From the NCBI RefSeq assembly GCF_009827435.1, contig NZ_WTYM01000033.1:248001-312000 (forward strand): a stretch of DNA of 64,000 nucleotides. Reading direction: 5' to 3'. The translations under genes were made by a program, and so were the position numbers. Of the stretch, positions 52,325-61,334 are shown piece by piece (the first letter of the stretch is position 1; every line of letters begins with the position of its first letter). Origin of the DNA: Croceibacterium salegens. Lineage in GTDB: Bacteria > Pseudomonadota > Alphaproteobacteria > Sphingomonadales > Sphingomonadaceae. Under the pieces are notes generated by a model. It saw nothing but the letters and a program-made list of their open reading frames with translations. It did not search any database and had not been told where the DNA came from.

Positions 52325-53217
52325 GCACTTACCTGCCCACGATCAAGCAGCTGCAATACCTCGTCGCGCTGCATGAACATGGGCACTTCGGACGCGCGGC
52401 GGATTCGTGCTTCGTCTCGCAATCGACCCTGTCGGCCGGGATTCGCGAACTCGAGTCGCTGCTCGGCGTGACGCTGGTCGAGCGCAGCCGCCGGGTCGTG
52501 CGCTTCACGCCGCTCGGCAATCAGGTGGTCGACAAGGCGCACCGCCTGCTGCGCGAGGCGGAGGAGCTGTCAGACCTTGTGCAGGCCAGTGGCAAGCCGT
52601 TGTCGGGCGAACTACGGATGAGCGTCATCCCGACGATCGCCCCGTTCCTGCTGCCGCGCATCCTGCCGCGCCTTCGCAAGGACCGCCCCAACCTCAAGCT
52701 GTTCCTGCGCGAGGAAACCAGCGATCACGCCATGGAGAGCCTGCACCACGGCCGCGCCGACTGCGTGCTGCTTGCCCTGCCCTTCGCCACCGGCGAGGTC
52801 GAGGTCGAGCACATTTCCGATGACCGCCTGTACGTCGCCATGCCCAAGGGCGATCCGCGCGATCCGCCCGAGCAGGTCACCCCGGCGATGATCGGCGAAG
52901 GCAAGCTGCTGCTGCTCGAGGACGGGCACTGCCTCAAGGAACACGCCCTCGCCGCCTGCAACCGGCCGGAACTGAGCGCCTCGGCAACGATGATAGGCAC
53001 TAGCCTGCACACGCTTGTGCAGATGGTCGACAACGGCCTCGGTGTGACGATGCTGCCGGAAATGGCCATCGACGCGGGCATCCTGCATGAAACCGACGTC
53101 GTAGCCCGGCCGCTGAAGGCGAAGAACCCGAGCCGCGAGATCGCGCTCGTCTGGCGCAAGAACTCGCCGCGCGGCGACGAATTCCGCCTGCTGGCCGAAG
53201 AACTGCGGGCGGGCTAG
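52321..53217 (+). CDS. oxyR: OxyR-type hydrogen-peroxide sensor (LysR family)
   Basis: The protein has 298 residues from a GTG start. The helix-turn-helix is QYLVALHEHGHFGRAADSCFVSQSTLSAGIRELE. The redox pair is Cys204 and Cys213 in GHCLKEHALAAC, nine residues apart as in E. coli OxyR (199 and 208). This supports true peroxide sensing over a generic LysR label. It is translationally coupled to RNase D by a four-base overlap. No katG or ahpC is next to it in this window. Confidence 0.92.
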   Translation: MSTYLPTIKQLQYLVALHEHGHFGRAADSCFVSQSTLSAGIRELESLLGVTLVERSRRVVRFTPLGNQVVDKAHRLLREAEELSDLVQASGKPLSGELRMSVIPTIAPFLLPRILPRLRKDRPNLKLFLREETSDHAMESLHHGRADCVLLALPFATGEVEVEHISDDRLYVAMPKGDPRDPPEQVTPAMIGEGKLLLLEDGHCLKEHALAACNRPELSASATMIGTSLHTLVQMVDNGLGVTMLPEMAIDAGILHETDVVARPLKAKNPSREIALVWRKNSPRGDEFRLLAEELRAG

Positions 53218-53228
53218 CCGCCCGGCGC

Positions 53229-53678
53229 CTACTTCGTACTGGCAGCCATCTCCGCCGGCGTGACCACGCCGTCCTTATCGGAGTCGATCGCATCGAACCG
53301 GGAAAGCATCACCGTGCGGTGCTCGACAAGGGTGACGGTCCCATCACCGTTGGCATCGAATTCCCGTAGGAACCCGCTCGGATCGACCGGCGGAACCTGG
53401 GCAACCAGCAGTGCGAATTCGTCCGGTGAGAGGACACCATTCCCGTCGCGATCGATGCGCCGGAATATCTCGCGATTGGCCTCCAGCGCCGCCTGCTGCT
53501 GTTCGGCGGTCATCTTTTGCGAGATTTCCTGCGCGGTGACTCGTCCGTCACCGTCGAGGTCATATTCCTTGTAGAGCGCGTCCCAGGTCGCGAGATACTC
53601 GGCGCGAGCGACCGGTTCCGAAACCGCCGCCTGTTGCGCGAACAGCAGCACGGCGGAAGCGGCGAACATCAAACTCAT
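53229..53678 (-). CDS. EF-hand calcium-binding protein, exported
   Basis: The protein has 149 residues. A short hydrophobic signal (MFAASAVLLFAQQAAV) is followed by four EF-hand loops: DLDGDGRVTAQE, DRDGNGVLSPDE, DANGDGTVTLVE and DSDKDGVVTPAE. The loops keep the acidic positions expected for calcium binding. The role is unknown; periplasmic calcium buffering or signalling is a guess. It converges on oxyR with 11 bases between. Confidence 0.88.
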   Translation of the reverse strand: MSLMFAASAVLLFAQQAAVSEPVARAEYLATWDALYKEYDLDGDGRVTAQEISQKMTAEQQQAALEANREIFRRIDRDGNGVLSPDEFALLVAQVPPVDPSGFLREFDANGDGTVTLVEHRTVMLSRFDAIDSDKDGVVTPAEMAASTK

Positions 53679-53726
53679 TGGGCAATCCCTCCAGAACCCG
53701 GTCGATCGGTATAAGGCCTCAAGAAC

Positions 53727-54320
53727 TCAGTCCATGTGCTTAAGGCCGGCACGAAGATAATCCCAACCCGTGATCAGCGTAAGAATCGCCGCTGCCCACA
53801 GGGTCGCCAGGCCGACGGAATGCGGGACATTCGCCTCGATCCCGCCGATCATGACGTTCCATTTGGGGAGGGCATTGCCAAGAATCAGTGAACCGAGGCT
53901 GACGAGCTGCAACGTCGTCTTCCACTTGGCTAGTCGGCTGACCGGCACCGAGACCTGTAATCCGCCAAGGAATTCGCGCAGGCCCGACACCGCGATCTCG
54001 CGGATCAGGATGATCAGGCCGGCGATGACATGCGCGTCGCCCACATAGGGGCCCCTCAACACGCCCTGTGCAGTCAGCACGAGGATGACGGCGGCGACCA
54101 TGATCTTGTCGGCGATGGGGTCGAGGAACTGGCCGAGCTTGCTCACCGTTCCGCTCGAACGCGCAAGGTAGCCGTCGAAGTAATCTGTAATGCCCATGAC
54201 GCAGTATAGAGCAAAGGCGAGCAGGTAACCGAAGGCCCAGTCCGACCACCACAGAAGGAACGCGAGGAGCGGCACGGCGAAGATTCGCGACAGCGTCAGC
54301 AGGTTCGGCAAAGTAAGCAT
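53727..54320 (-). CDS. pgsA: CDP-diacylglycerol-glycerol-3-phosphate 3-phosphatidyltransferase
   Basis: The enzyme has 197 residues and several membrane helices. It makes phosphatidylglycerol phosphate. The CDP-alcohol phosphotransferase motif D-G-x2-A-R-x8-G-x3-D-x3-D is complete in DGYLARSSGTVSKLGQFLDPIAD. It starts MLTLPNLLTLSRIFAVPLL, typical of PgsA. It is divergent from the MFS gene at 54433. Confidence 0.95.
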   Translation of the reverse strand: MLTLPNLLTLSRIFAVPLLAFLLWWSDWAFGYLLAFALYCVMGITDYFDGYLARSSGTVSKLGQFLDPIADKIMVAAVILVLTAQGVLRGPYVGDAHVIAGLIILIREIAVSGLREFLGGLQVSVPVSRLAKWKTTLQLVSLGSLILGNALPKWNVMIGGIEANVPHSVGLATLWAAAILTLITGWDYLRAGLKHMD

Positions 54321-54432
54321 CGCGCGGTCGATAGCCGCTTATCGCAGCGGGAAAAACCCGGCTTCTCCCTTGCGGTGTTGGCCAAGGCGGCTAAGTCGGG
54401 ACCAGTTACGGAGAGAGGGCCGCAGCAGTTAC

Positions 54433-55752
54433 ATGCTGACTTCGACATACTTGCTGCGGCAACGCCGCTTCCTGCCCTTGTTCGCGACGCAGCTGTTCAA
54501 TGCGTTCAACGACAATCTCTACAAGAACGCGATGGTCCTCTTCGTGGTCTACGAGGTCTATCGTTCGGAGCAGGAGGAGGCGCAGTTCTCGGCCATCGCC
54601 TCGGGGCTGTTCATCCTGCCGTTCTTCGTCCTCTCGGCGCTCGCCGGGCAGCTCGCCGACATGCGCGACAAGGCCAGAATCATCCGCATCATCAAGGCGG
54701 CTGAAATCGGCATCATGGCGGTCGGCGCGGTCGGCCTGTTGCTCGCCTGGTCGGGACACCTGACCACCGCCGTGGCCATTCCTCTGATGCTCGCGGCGCT
54801 GTTCGCGATGGGCATCCATTCGACGTTCTTCGGCCCGATCAAGTACGCGATCCTGCCGCAGCACCTTCAAAAGGACGAAGTGCTTTCCGGTACGGGACTG
54901 GTCGAGGCCGGGACCTACATTGCGATCCTCGCCGGGACGATCCTCGCCGGATGGATCCCGGTGCAATGGGCCGCCGCCGGGATCATCGTGACCGCGGTGC
55001 TCGGCTACCTGACGAGCCGCAGCGTGCCTCCCGCGCCGCCGATCGTCCCAAACGAACCGATCGATCTTCACCTGATTCGTTCCTCGATCACGCTGGTGCG
55101 CAACACGATGCACCAGGCCGAGGTCTATTACGCGATCCTCGCCATCAGCTTCTTCTGGACCATCGGCGCCGTGCTGTTCATCCAGTTCCCACCGCTGGCC
55201 AAGAACGTGCTGCTCGCAGAAAAGGAAGTCGCCAGCCTGTTCCTGGTGGTGTTCTCGATCGGCGTGGCGATCGGATCGGTAGCGGTGAACGCCCTGCTCA
55301 AGGGCAAGGTCTCGGCGCGCTACGCCCCGGTTTCGGTGCTGGCGATGGGGGCGTTCGTCGGGATGTTTTACCTCGTGTGCCGGGTCTGGGCGGCGACCGC
55401 TTCGGGCGAGATGATGGACGTGCCGACCTTCCTCTCGCACCCGATGGCGTTCGTGGTCCTTTTTTCGCTGCTGATGATCGCGGTCTCGGGCGGCATGTTC
55501 GTGGTCCCGCTCTACGCCTTCCTCACGACCAAGGTCGATCCGGGCCAGGCGGCGCGGACGGTGGCGGCCAACAACATCGTCAATTCGGGAGCGATGGTGA
55601 TCGGCTCGCTGTTCGCCGGCGGCCTGAGCATGGCCGGCGTCCCCCTGACCGAGCAGGTCCTGCTCAGCGCCGGGATGTGCCTGATCTCGGCATGGCTTGG
55701 GTGGATGCTCTACAAGGCCGAGCAGGCCGCGGAATCGGCTCCGGCCGAATAA
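54433..55752 (+). CDS. MFS transporter, lysophospholipid transporter (LplT)-like
   Basis: The protein has 439 residues and 12 predicted helices. It begins RRFLPLFATQLFNAFNDNLYKNAMVLFVVYEV, the start seen in LplT and in the MFS part of fused acyltransferase/acyl-ACP synthetase proteins. The FFGPIKYAILPQHL motif is also typical. LplT flips lysophospholipids inward for re-acylation. Here the transporter stands alone, without the Aas partner. The ATG at 54433 follows the last in-frame upstream region with poor coding character. Confidence 0.85.
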   Translation: MLTSTYLLRQRRFLPLFATQLFNAFNDNLYKNAMVLFVVYEVYRSEQEEAQFSAIASGLFILPFFVLSALAGQLADMRDKARIIRIIKAAEIGIMAVGAVGLLLAWSGHLTTAVAIPLMLAALFAMGIHSTFFGPIKYAILPQHLQKDEVLSGTGLVEAGTYIAILAGTILAGWIPVQWAAAGIIVTAVLGYLTSRSVPPAPPIVPNEPIDLHLIRSSITLVRNTMHQAEVYYAILAISFFWTIGAVLFIQFPPLAKNVLLAEKEVASLFLVVFSIGVAIGSVAVNALLKGKVSARYAPVSVLAMGAFVGMFYLVCRVWAATASGEMMDVPTFLSHPMAFVVLFSLLMIAVSGGMFVVPLYAFLTTKVDPGQAARTVAANNIVNSGAMVIGSLFAGGLSMAGVPLTEQVLLSAGMCLISAWLGWMLYKAEQAAESAPAE

Positions 55753-55986
55753 TCAGAAAATGAAGGCTGCGACGGCGACCAGGCAGGCGACGTAGCTGGT
55801 CGCGAACCCGCGCACGTCCTCGCGGCTGATTTCCAGCACCTCGCGCCAGGTTCGCGGAAGCGGCGCAGCGAGCGCAGCGTCCCGCACGTGCGGCGGCAGG
55901 CTCTGCCGGAACGGATGGCGCGCAGTTTCGTCGCCAAGGACAAGGTAGCGTCTCATGGCCACTGCAATTAACGAAATCGTAACCAT
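55753..55986 (-). CDS. small protein with C-terminal membrane helix, unknown function
   Basis: The product has 77 residues, or 67 if Met11 at 55956 is used (MRRYLVLGDETARH, which looks like the better start). A basic, Pro-rich middle is followed by WREVLEISREDVRGFATSYVAC and a hydrophobic end, LVAVAAFIF. The tail would anchor it in the membrane. Its stop abuts the converging MFS stop. I do not recognise the family; the clean coding pattern supports a real gene. Confidence 0.6.
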   Translation of the reverse strand: MVTISLIAVAMRRYLVLGDETARHPFRQSLPPHVRDAALAAPLPRTWREVLEISREDVRGFATSYVACLVAVAAFIF

Positions 55987-56076
55987 ATGGAAGATGTACG
56001 AAAGTTACTGTCCACAGACGGGACAGAGTCTCTCCCCTACGACGCGAAGTAACTGCCAGGTCGAGACTTTGTTCGC

Positions 56077-56490
56077 CTAACCCCCTGCCATTGCGCAGAT
56101 CTTCTTCCACTCGTCGGGGCGGATTTCAGCGACAGAAAGGCGTGAAAGCTTGAGCAATTCGACTTCGGCCAGAGAAGGCTCTGCCTTGATCGCGGCGAGC
56201 GAGACGGGATGCGCCAGCTTGCGCACCGGTTCGATCTCGACCGCAGCCCAGGTGCCGGTGTCGTCCTTCGGATCGGCGAGCCCGGCGGCAACGATCCTAA
56301 CGATGCCGACGATCTCCTTGTCGCTGACCGAGTGGTAGAAGAATGCCTCGTCGCCGACCTGCATCGCCTGCAGGTTGTTGCGCGCCCGGTAATTGCGCAC
56401 GCCGTCCCAGATCGTACGGCCTTCCTTGACCAGCCGATCGAAGCTGTAAGCCTCCGGTTCGCTCTTCATCAGCCACAGGCGTTTAGCCAT
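56077..56490 (-). CDS. EVE domain-containing protein
   Basis: The protein has 137 residues. It starts AKRLWLMKSEPEAYSFDRLVKEGRTIWDGVRNYRARNNLQAMQVGDEAFFYHS, the signature of the EVE/thymocyte nuclear protein 1 group. It ends in PDEWKKICAM. The fold is related to PUA and YTH domains and is thought to bind modified bases. The start at 56488-56490 is preceded by AAGGTGAG on the coding strand; six more residues are possible upstream. Confidence 0.92.
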   Translation of the reverse strand: MAKRLWLMKSEPEAYSFDRLVKEGRTIWDGVRNYRARNNLQAMQVGDEAFFYHSVSDKEIVGIVRIVAAGLADPKDDTGTWAAVEIEPVRKLAHPVSLAAIKAEPSLAEVELLKLSRLSVAEIRPDEWKKICAMAGG

Positions 56491-56574
56491 CGATTCACTC
56501 ACCTTCACACTCTCGCTGGCACCTAAGGCTCAGATTAACCAAATAAGAACGATGCGGCGCTATCGGCAAATGCC

Positions 56575-58245
56575 ATGGGAGGCTTCGTCCGATTGCTCAA
56601 CCCCTTAGTTCGCGCCGCCGGTGCCGGTGAGGGCGCGAAGGAGCGCGTGTCGCGGGACCTCCTTCCTATCGGCATCGCGCTGGCGGCCGGAATCCTCTTC
56701 ATCGGCATCGGTGGACAGGTCCTGCCGAAGATCCTCAAGACCTGGATGGGTGTCGCTGATCCGCCGGACGTCCTGCTGACCAATGCGCTGCTGCTCAACA
56801 TCGCGATCCTCTTGTTCGGTTGGCGCCGCTATTCTGCGCTGACCCGCGAACTGCTCGTATGCAGCCAGGCCGAAATTGAGGCCCGCATGTTGGCTGAGAG
56901 CGACCCCCTGACCGGAATCCGCAATCGCCGCAGCCTGCTACCCGCTGTCAATGCCTTGCTAGCCGAGCGTTGCGTCGGACATGGCGATGTCGCCCTGCTC
57001 TTGGTTGATCTCGACAACTTCAAAGCAATCAACGACCGCTGCGGCCACAAGGTCGGTGACAGTGTCCTAATCGAGGCTGCGGCGCGCATCGCCCGTGTAA
57101 TACCTAAGGACACGCTATTGGCCCGAATAGGCGGCGACGAATTTGCCTGCGCCTTGACCTGCGACCGGATCACCCGCACGGGCCTCGAAGCCCTAGCTAA
57201 TGACATAGTTGGCTCAGTGGCACAGCCGATCGACGCGGGCAACTTCCGTCTCGACGTCACCGCTTCGGTGGGTATCGCCACTGCCAGACAGCCAAGAGAG
57301 GCCTGGCCCGACGCCGAATTGTTGGCTCACTGGGCCGATGTTGCGATGTACCACGCGAAAAGGAGCGGCCGCGACCGATATGTCTGGTTTGAAGAAAGGA
57401 TGGAAGCTGAGCTTTGTTTCCGTAATGCCCTTGAAAATGGGTTACGTAAGGGCATCAGCAGCGGCGAATTTGTCCCGTGCTACTTGCAGCATATCGACAC
57501 CCAGAGCGGAGAGCTTGTGGGCTTCGAGATGCTCGCACAATGGGAGTCGCCCGAGTTCGGCATTGTCAGCCCCGAGCTATTCATCCCTCTGGCCGAAGAT
57601 CTCGGCGTTATCAGCGAGCTCTCGGAAGGACTGATCCGCCAGGCACTGCAGGATGCTAAGGAGTGGGAGGAGCACCTCACGCTCTCGGTCAACATCTCGC
57701 CGATCCAGCTGCGCGATCCGTGGCTGGCGCAGAAGCTGCTCATGCTGCTGCAGGAATCGGGCTTTCCCCCGCACCGCTTCGAAATCGAGATCACCGAAAG
57801 CTGCCTGCACGAAAACGTCGCCGTTGTCCGCTCAGTGATCGCCAGCCTCAAGAACCAGGGCGTGAAGATCAGCCTCGACGATTTCGGAACTGGCTATTCG
57901 AGCCTCGCGCAGCTTCGCGCGCTCGAATTCGACCGGCTGAAGATCGACCGCAGCTTCGTCGGCGAACTGGCCGACGGCAAGGCGAGCAGTGAACTCGTGT
58001 CGGCGATCGTCGCGCTCGGCCGCGGGCTCGGGCTGCCGATCGTGGTCGAAGGCATCGAGAACGCCGCGACGCTCTCCGCAATCAAGAAGTTCGGTGAGGT
58101 CAAGGGCCAGGGCTACCACTATGGACGCCCCGAGGATGCCGAGGCAACGTTGCACCGCCTGCTGCTCAAGGCGGCGGAAAGCGGCATCGCGGCCGAGCCG
58201 GCCGAAGAGGTCCCGGCAAAGCGGAGCGTGGGCAAGTCCGGCTAA
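56575..58245 (+). CDS. membrane GGDEF-EAL protein (diguanylate cyclase and c-di-GMP phosphodiesterase domains)
   Basis: The protein has 556 residues. Two helices (about 30-50 and 66-82) are followed by the GGDEF domain with an intact GGDEF at 186-190, then an EAL domain with EML at 318-320 and DDFGTG at 435-440. The EAL domain also keeps the catalytic VNISPIQL, EIEITES, KIDRSFV and VVEGIE segments. The RxxD inhibitory site before GGDEF is absent (IPKD instead). Both activities could therefore be retained. Targets may be motility or biofilm. Start choice at 56575 is moderate. Confidence 0.93.
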   Translation: MGGFVRLLNPLVRAAGAGEGAKERVSRDLLPIGIALAAGILFIGIGGQVLPKILKTWMGVADPPDVLLTNALLLNIAILLFGWRRYSALTRELLVCSQAEIEARMLAESDPLTGIRNRRSLLPAVNALLAERCVGHGDVALLLVDLDNFKAINDRCGHKVGDSVLIEAAARIARVIPKDTLLARIGGDEFACALTCDRITRTGLEALANDIVGSVAQPIDAGNFRLDVTASVGIATARQPREAWPDAELLAHWADVAMYHAKRSGRDRYVWFEERMEAELCFRNALENGLRKGISSGEFVPCYLQHIDTQSGELVGFEMLAQWESPEFGIVSPELFIPLAEDLGVISELSEGLIRQALQDAKEWEEHLTLSVNISPIQLRDPWLAQKLLMLLQESGFPPHRFEIEITESCLHENVAVVRSVIASLKNQGVKISLDDFGTGYSSLAQLRALEFDRLKIDRSFVGELADGKASSELVSAIVALGRGLGLPIVVEGIENAATLSAIKKFGEVKGQGYHYGRPEDAEATLHRLLLKAAESGIAAEPAEEVPAKRSVGKSG

Positions 58246-58286
58246 GCGCCATTGTGATTGTCGCTTCGCCACCCTAGGTGGCGGCT

Positions 58287-59096
58287 ATGCGAATTCCGTT
58301 CATCAAGATGCACGGCCTGGGCAACGATTTCATCGTGCTCGACGCGCGTGACGGCGACATGCCGCCGCTCGAGGCGCATGTCGCCCGGGCACTGGCCGAC
58401 CGGCACACCGGGATCGGTTGCGACCAGCTGATCGTGCTCGAACCCTCCGAAGTGGCCGACTTCCGAATGCGCATCCGCAACGCCGATGGCGGCGAGGTCG
58501 AGGTCTGCGGCAACGCCACGCGCGCTGTCGCGATGCTCCACGGCGAACCGGTCGAGATCGAGACCGTCGCCGGCATCCTCTCCGCCCGTCCCGAGGAGGG
58601 CGGCGCGGCCGTGGATATGGGCGAGCCCGAGTTCGGCTGGGACGCGATCCCGCTGTCGGACCCGATGGACACGCTCGACATGCCGGTCGGGTGGGACGGC
58701 CTCGAACGGCCCGTGGCGGTCAATGTCGGCAACCCCCACGCGGTGTTCTTCGTGCGCGACTGCGACAAGGTCGACCTCGCGCGGCTCGGCCCGGCGATCG
58801 AGCGCGACCCGCTGTTCCCCGAACGCGTCAACGTCAATGTCGCCACCATCGAGAACCGCAGCGAGATCCGACTGCGCGTGTGGGAGCGCGGCGCCGGGCT
58901 AACACGCGCCTGCGGCACTGGCGCCTGCGCCACGGCGGTCGCGGCGATGCGCCGCAAGCTGGTCGATCGCGAGGTCGTCGTCACCCTGCCCGGCGGCAAG
59001 CTGCTGATCACATGGGGTGAGGATGGGCGCGTCACCATGACCGGCCCGGCGACCGAAAGCTTCCGCGGCAGTTTCGACTGGGGCGACTTCGCTTGA
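58287..59096 (+). CDS. dapF: diaminopimelate epimerase
   Basis: The enzyme has 269 residues. It converts LL- to meso-diaminopimelate for lysine and peptidoglycan. Cys74 in VEVCGNATRA and the second cysteine in TRACGTGACA are the two acid/base residues. The start ATG at 58287 has AGGTGG six bases upstream; a GTG nine bases earlier overlaps that site. The stop overlaps the mtaB TTG start by three bases. The order dapF-mtaB-ftsY is a common alphaproteobacterial cluster. Confidence 0.96.
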   Translation: MRIPFIKMHGLGNDFIVLDARDGDMPPLEAHVARALADRHTGIGCDQLIVLEPSEVADFRMRIRNADGGEVEVCGNATRAVAMLHGEPVEIETVAGILSARPEEGGAAVDMGEPEFGWDAIPLSDPMDTLDMPVGWDGLERPVAVNVGNPHAVFFVRDCDKVDLARLGPAIERDPLFPERVNVNVATIENRSEIRLRVWERGAGLTRACGTGACATAVAAMRRKLVDREVVVTLPGGKLLITWGEDGRVTMTGPATESFRGSFDWGDFA

Positions 59097-60268
59097 ACGA
59101 CACGCAGGTCATTTCGCTCGGTTGCCGGCTCAACATCGCCGAGAGCGAACGGATACGCACCTTGCTGGCCGGCGAGCCCGATACCGTCGTGGTCAATTCC
59201 TGTGCCGTCACATCGGAAGCGGTACGCCAGACCCGGCAGGCGATCCGCCGGGCGCGCCGGGCGCGACCCGATGCGCGGCTGCTGGTAACGGGCTGCGCCG
59301 CCGACATCGAGCGCGACCAGCTCGCCGCCATGCCCGAGGTAGACGGCCTCGTCCCCAACGCCGCCAAGCTCGATGCGCGGGCTTGGAACGTACCCGCCCG
59401 GCCCGCCCCGGTACTATTGCAGCACACCCGCGCCTTCATCGGCGTGCAGACGGGCTGCGACCACGCCTGCACCTTCTGCGTCATCCCGCAAGGTCGCGGG
59501 CCGAGCCGTTCGCAGGCTATCGCGCAGGTGCTGCGCGAGGTCGAAACGCACCTCGATCAGGGTGCGGCAGAAGTGATCCTGACCGGGGTCGACCTGACCA
59601 GTTGGGGCCACGACCTTCCCGGCCGCCCTGCCTTCGGCATGCTGGTCCGTGCCCTGCTTGACGAATTCCCGCAGTTGAAGCGCCTCAGGATGTCCTCGCT
59701 CGACGGAATCGAGGTGGATGAAGCGCTGTTCGAATTGTTCGCGAGCGAGGAACGCGTAATGCCGCACCTCCACCTCTCGCTGCAGCACGGGCACGACCTT
59801 ATCCTCAAGCGCATGAAGCGCCGCCACCTGCGCGCCGACGCGGGGCGGCTGGTCGAGCGGCTGCGCGAACGCCGTCCGGACATTGCCATCGGCGCCGACC
59901 TCATCGCCGGTTTCCCGACCGAGAGCGAGGAGCACCATCGTGCCAACCTCTCGATCGTCCGCGAACTGCCAGTGGTCCATGGCCACGTCTTTCCGTACTC
60001 GCCGCGCCCGGGCACCCCGGCCGCACGGATGCCGCAGGTGGACACGACGACGATCCGGCGCCGCGCTGCCGAACTGCGCGCCGTAGTCGCCGAGGTTCGC
60101 GAGCGCTGGCTCGCCAGTCTTGTGGGCACCGCGCAATCGGTCCTTACCGAAAGCGACGGAACCGGCTACGCGCCGGGCTTCGCCCGCGTTGCCGTGCCGC
60201 AAGGGACTCCCCGCGGCCGCATCGCGACTGTCACGCCCACCCGCCTCGAGGAAGGCCTGCTGCTGTGA
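59093..60268 (+). CDS. mtaB: tRNA t6A37 methylthiotransferase MtaB
   Basis: The enzyme has 391 residues. It is a radical-SAM methylthiotransferase that turns t6A37 into ms2t6A37. The N-terminal cysteines are in SLGCRLN, NSCAVTSEA and VTGCAAD, and the radical-SAM cluster is in GCDHACTFCVIPQGRG. It starts with TTG overlapping the dapF stop. Its substrate modification needs TsaB (29436) with TsaD. The stop overlaps the ftsY GTG. Confidence 0.95.
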   Translation: MNDTQVISLGCRLNIAESERIRTLLAGEPDTVVVNSCAVTSEAVRQTRQAIRRARRARPDARLLVTGCAADIERDQLAAMPEVDGLVPNAAKLDARAWNVPARPAPVLLQHTRAFIGVQTGCDHACTFCVIPQGRGPSRSQAIAQVLREVETHLDQGAAEVILTGVDLTSWGHDLPGRPAFGMLVRALLDEFPQLKRLRMSSLDGIEVDEALFELFASEERVMPHLHLSLQHGHDLILKRMKRRHLRADAGRLVERLRERRPDIAIGADLIAGFPTESEEHHRANLSIVRELPVVHGHVFPYSPRPGTPAARMPQVDTTTIRRRAAELRAVVAEVRERWLASLVGTAQSVLTESDGTGYAPGFARVAVPQGTPRGRIATVTPTRLEEGLLL

Positions 60269-61320
60269 GCGAGCCGAAAAGCTGGACCGAGCGCCTGTTC
60301 GGCGGCTTCCGCAAGACCTCGGAACGCCTGTCCGAGAACCTCGCGCCCGCCTTCACGGCGGAAGAGCCGGAGACGACACCCGAGCCGGAAGCGGAGCCTA
60401 CTCCCGCCCCGGCTCCCGAACGCTCGTCGGCTGCGGCCCCGACGCCCGCTCCCTCGATCATCGCCAAGGTCGCGACCATGACGCGCACGGCGAAGCTGGA
60501 CCAGGCGACCCTCGACGAGGTCGAGGATGCGCTGATCCTCTCCGACCTCGGCCCCAGCGCCGCCTCGCGCATCACCGCCAAGCTGGCCGAGAAACGCTTC
60601 GGCCTGACGATGACCGAGCGCGAACTGAAGGAAGCCGTGGCCGAGGAAATCGCCGAGATCCTGCGCCCCGTCGCCAAGCCGCTCGAGATCGTCGCCTTCC
60701 CGCGCCCGCAGGTCATCCTCGTCATCGGCGTCAACGGCAGCGGCAAGACCACCACCATCGCCAAGCTCGCACACCTGTTCCAGGAACAGGACTACGGCGT
60801 CCTCCTCGCCGCCGGCGACACCTTCCGCGCCGCCGCCATCGGCCAGCTCAAGGTCTGGGCCGAGCGTATCGGCGTGCCGATCGTCACCGGTCCAGAAGGC
60901 GGCGACCCCGCTTCCATCGTTTTCGATGCGGTCAAGCAGGCCACTGCCACCGGCATCGATGCTTTGGTGGTCGACACCGCGGGTCGCCTTCAGAACAAGC
61001 GCGAGTTGATGGACGAACTGGCCAAGATCCGCCGTGTCCTAGGCCGCCTCAACCCCGAAGCGCCCCACGACGTGGTGCTGGTGCTCGATGCGACCAACGG
61101 CCAGAACGCCCTCTCGCAGATCGACGTGTTCAAGGAAGTGGCGGGCGTGACCGGCCTCATCATGACCAAGCTCGACGGCACCGCGCGCGGCGGCGTGCTG
61201 GTCGCCGCGGCCGAACAGTACGGACTGCCGATCCACGCCATCGGCGTCGGCGAGAAGATCGACGACCTGCGCCCGTTCGACCCAGACCTGGTGGCGCGCG
61301 TGATTGCGGGGGTTGCGTGA
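60265..61320 (+). CDS. ftsY: signal recognition particle receptor FtsY
   Basis: The protein has 351 residues from a GTG start. An acidic Pro-Glu-Thr-rich A domain (EEPETTPEPEAEPTPAP) is followed by the N and G domains with P-loop GVNGSGKTTTIAKLA, DTAGR and TKLDGTARGG. It docks ribosome-SRP complexes at the membrane. It is coupled to mtaB by a four-base overlap. A palindromic repeat follows its stop. Confidence 0.96.
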   Translation: MSEPKSWTERLFGGFRKTSERLSENLAPAFTAEEPETTPEPEAEPTPAPAPERSSAAAPTPAPSIIAKVATMTRTAKLDQATLDEVEDALILSDLGPSAASRITAKLAEKRFGLTMTERELKEAVAEEIAEILRPVAKPLEIVAFPRPQVILVIGVNGSGKTTTIAKLAHLFQEQDYGVLLAAGDTFRAAAIGQLKVWAERIGVPIVTGPEGGDPASIVFDAVKQATATGIDALVVDTAGRLQNKRELMDELAKIRRVLGRLNPEAPHDVVLVLDATNGQNALSQIDVFKEVAGVTGLIMTKLDGTARGGVLVAAAEQYGLPIHAIGVGEKIDDLRPFDPDLVARVIAGVA

Positions 61321-61334
61321 TGCAGGCCAATCCG

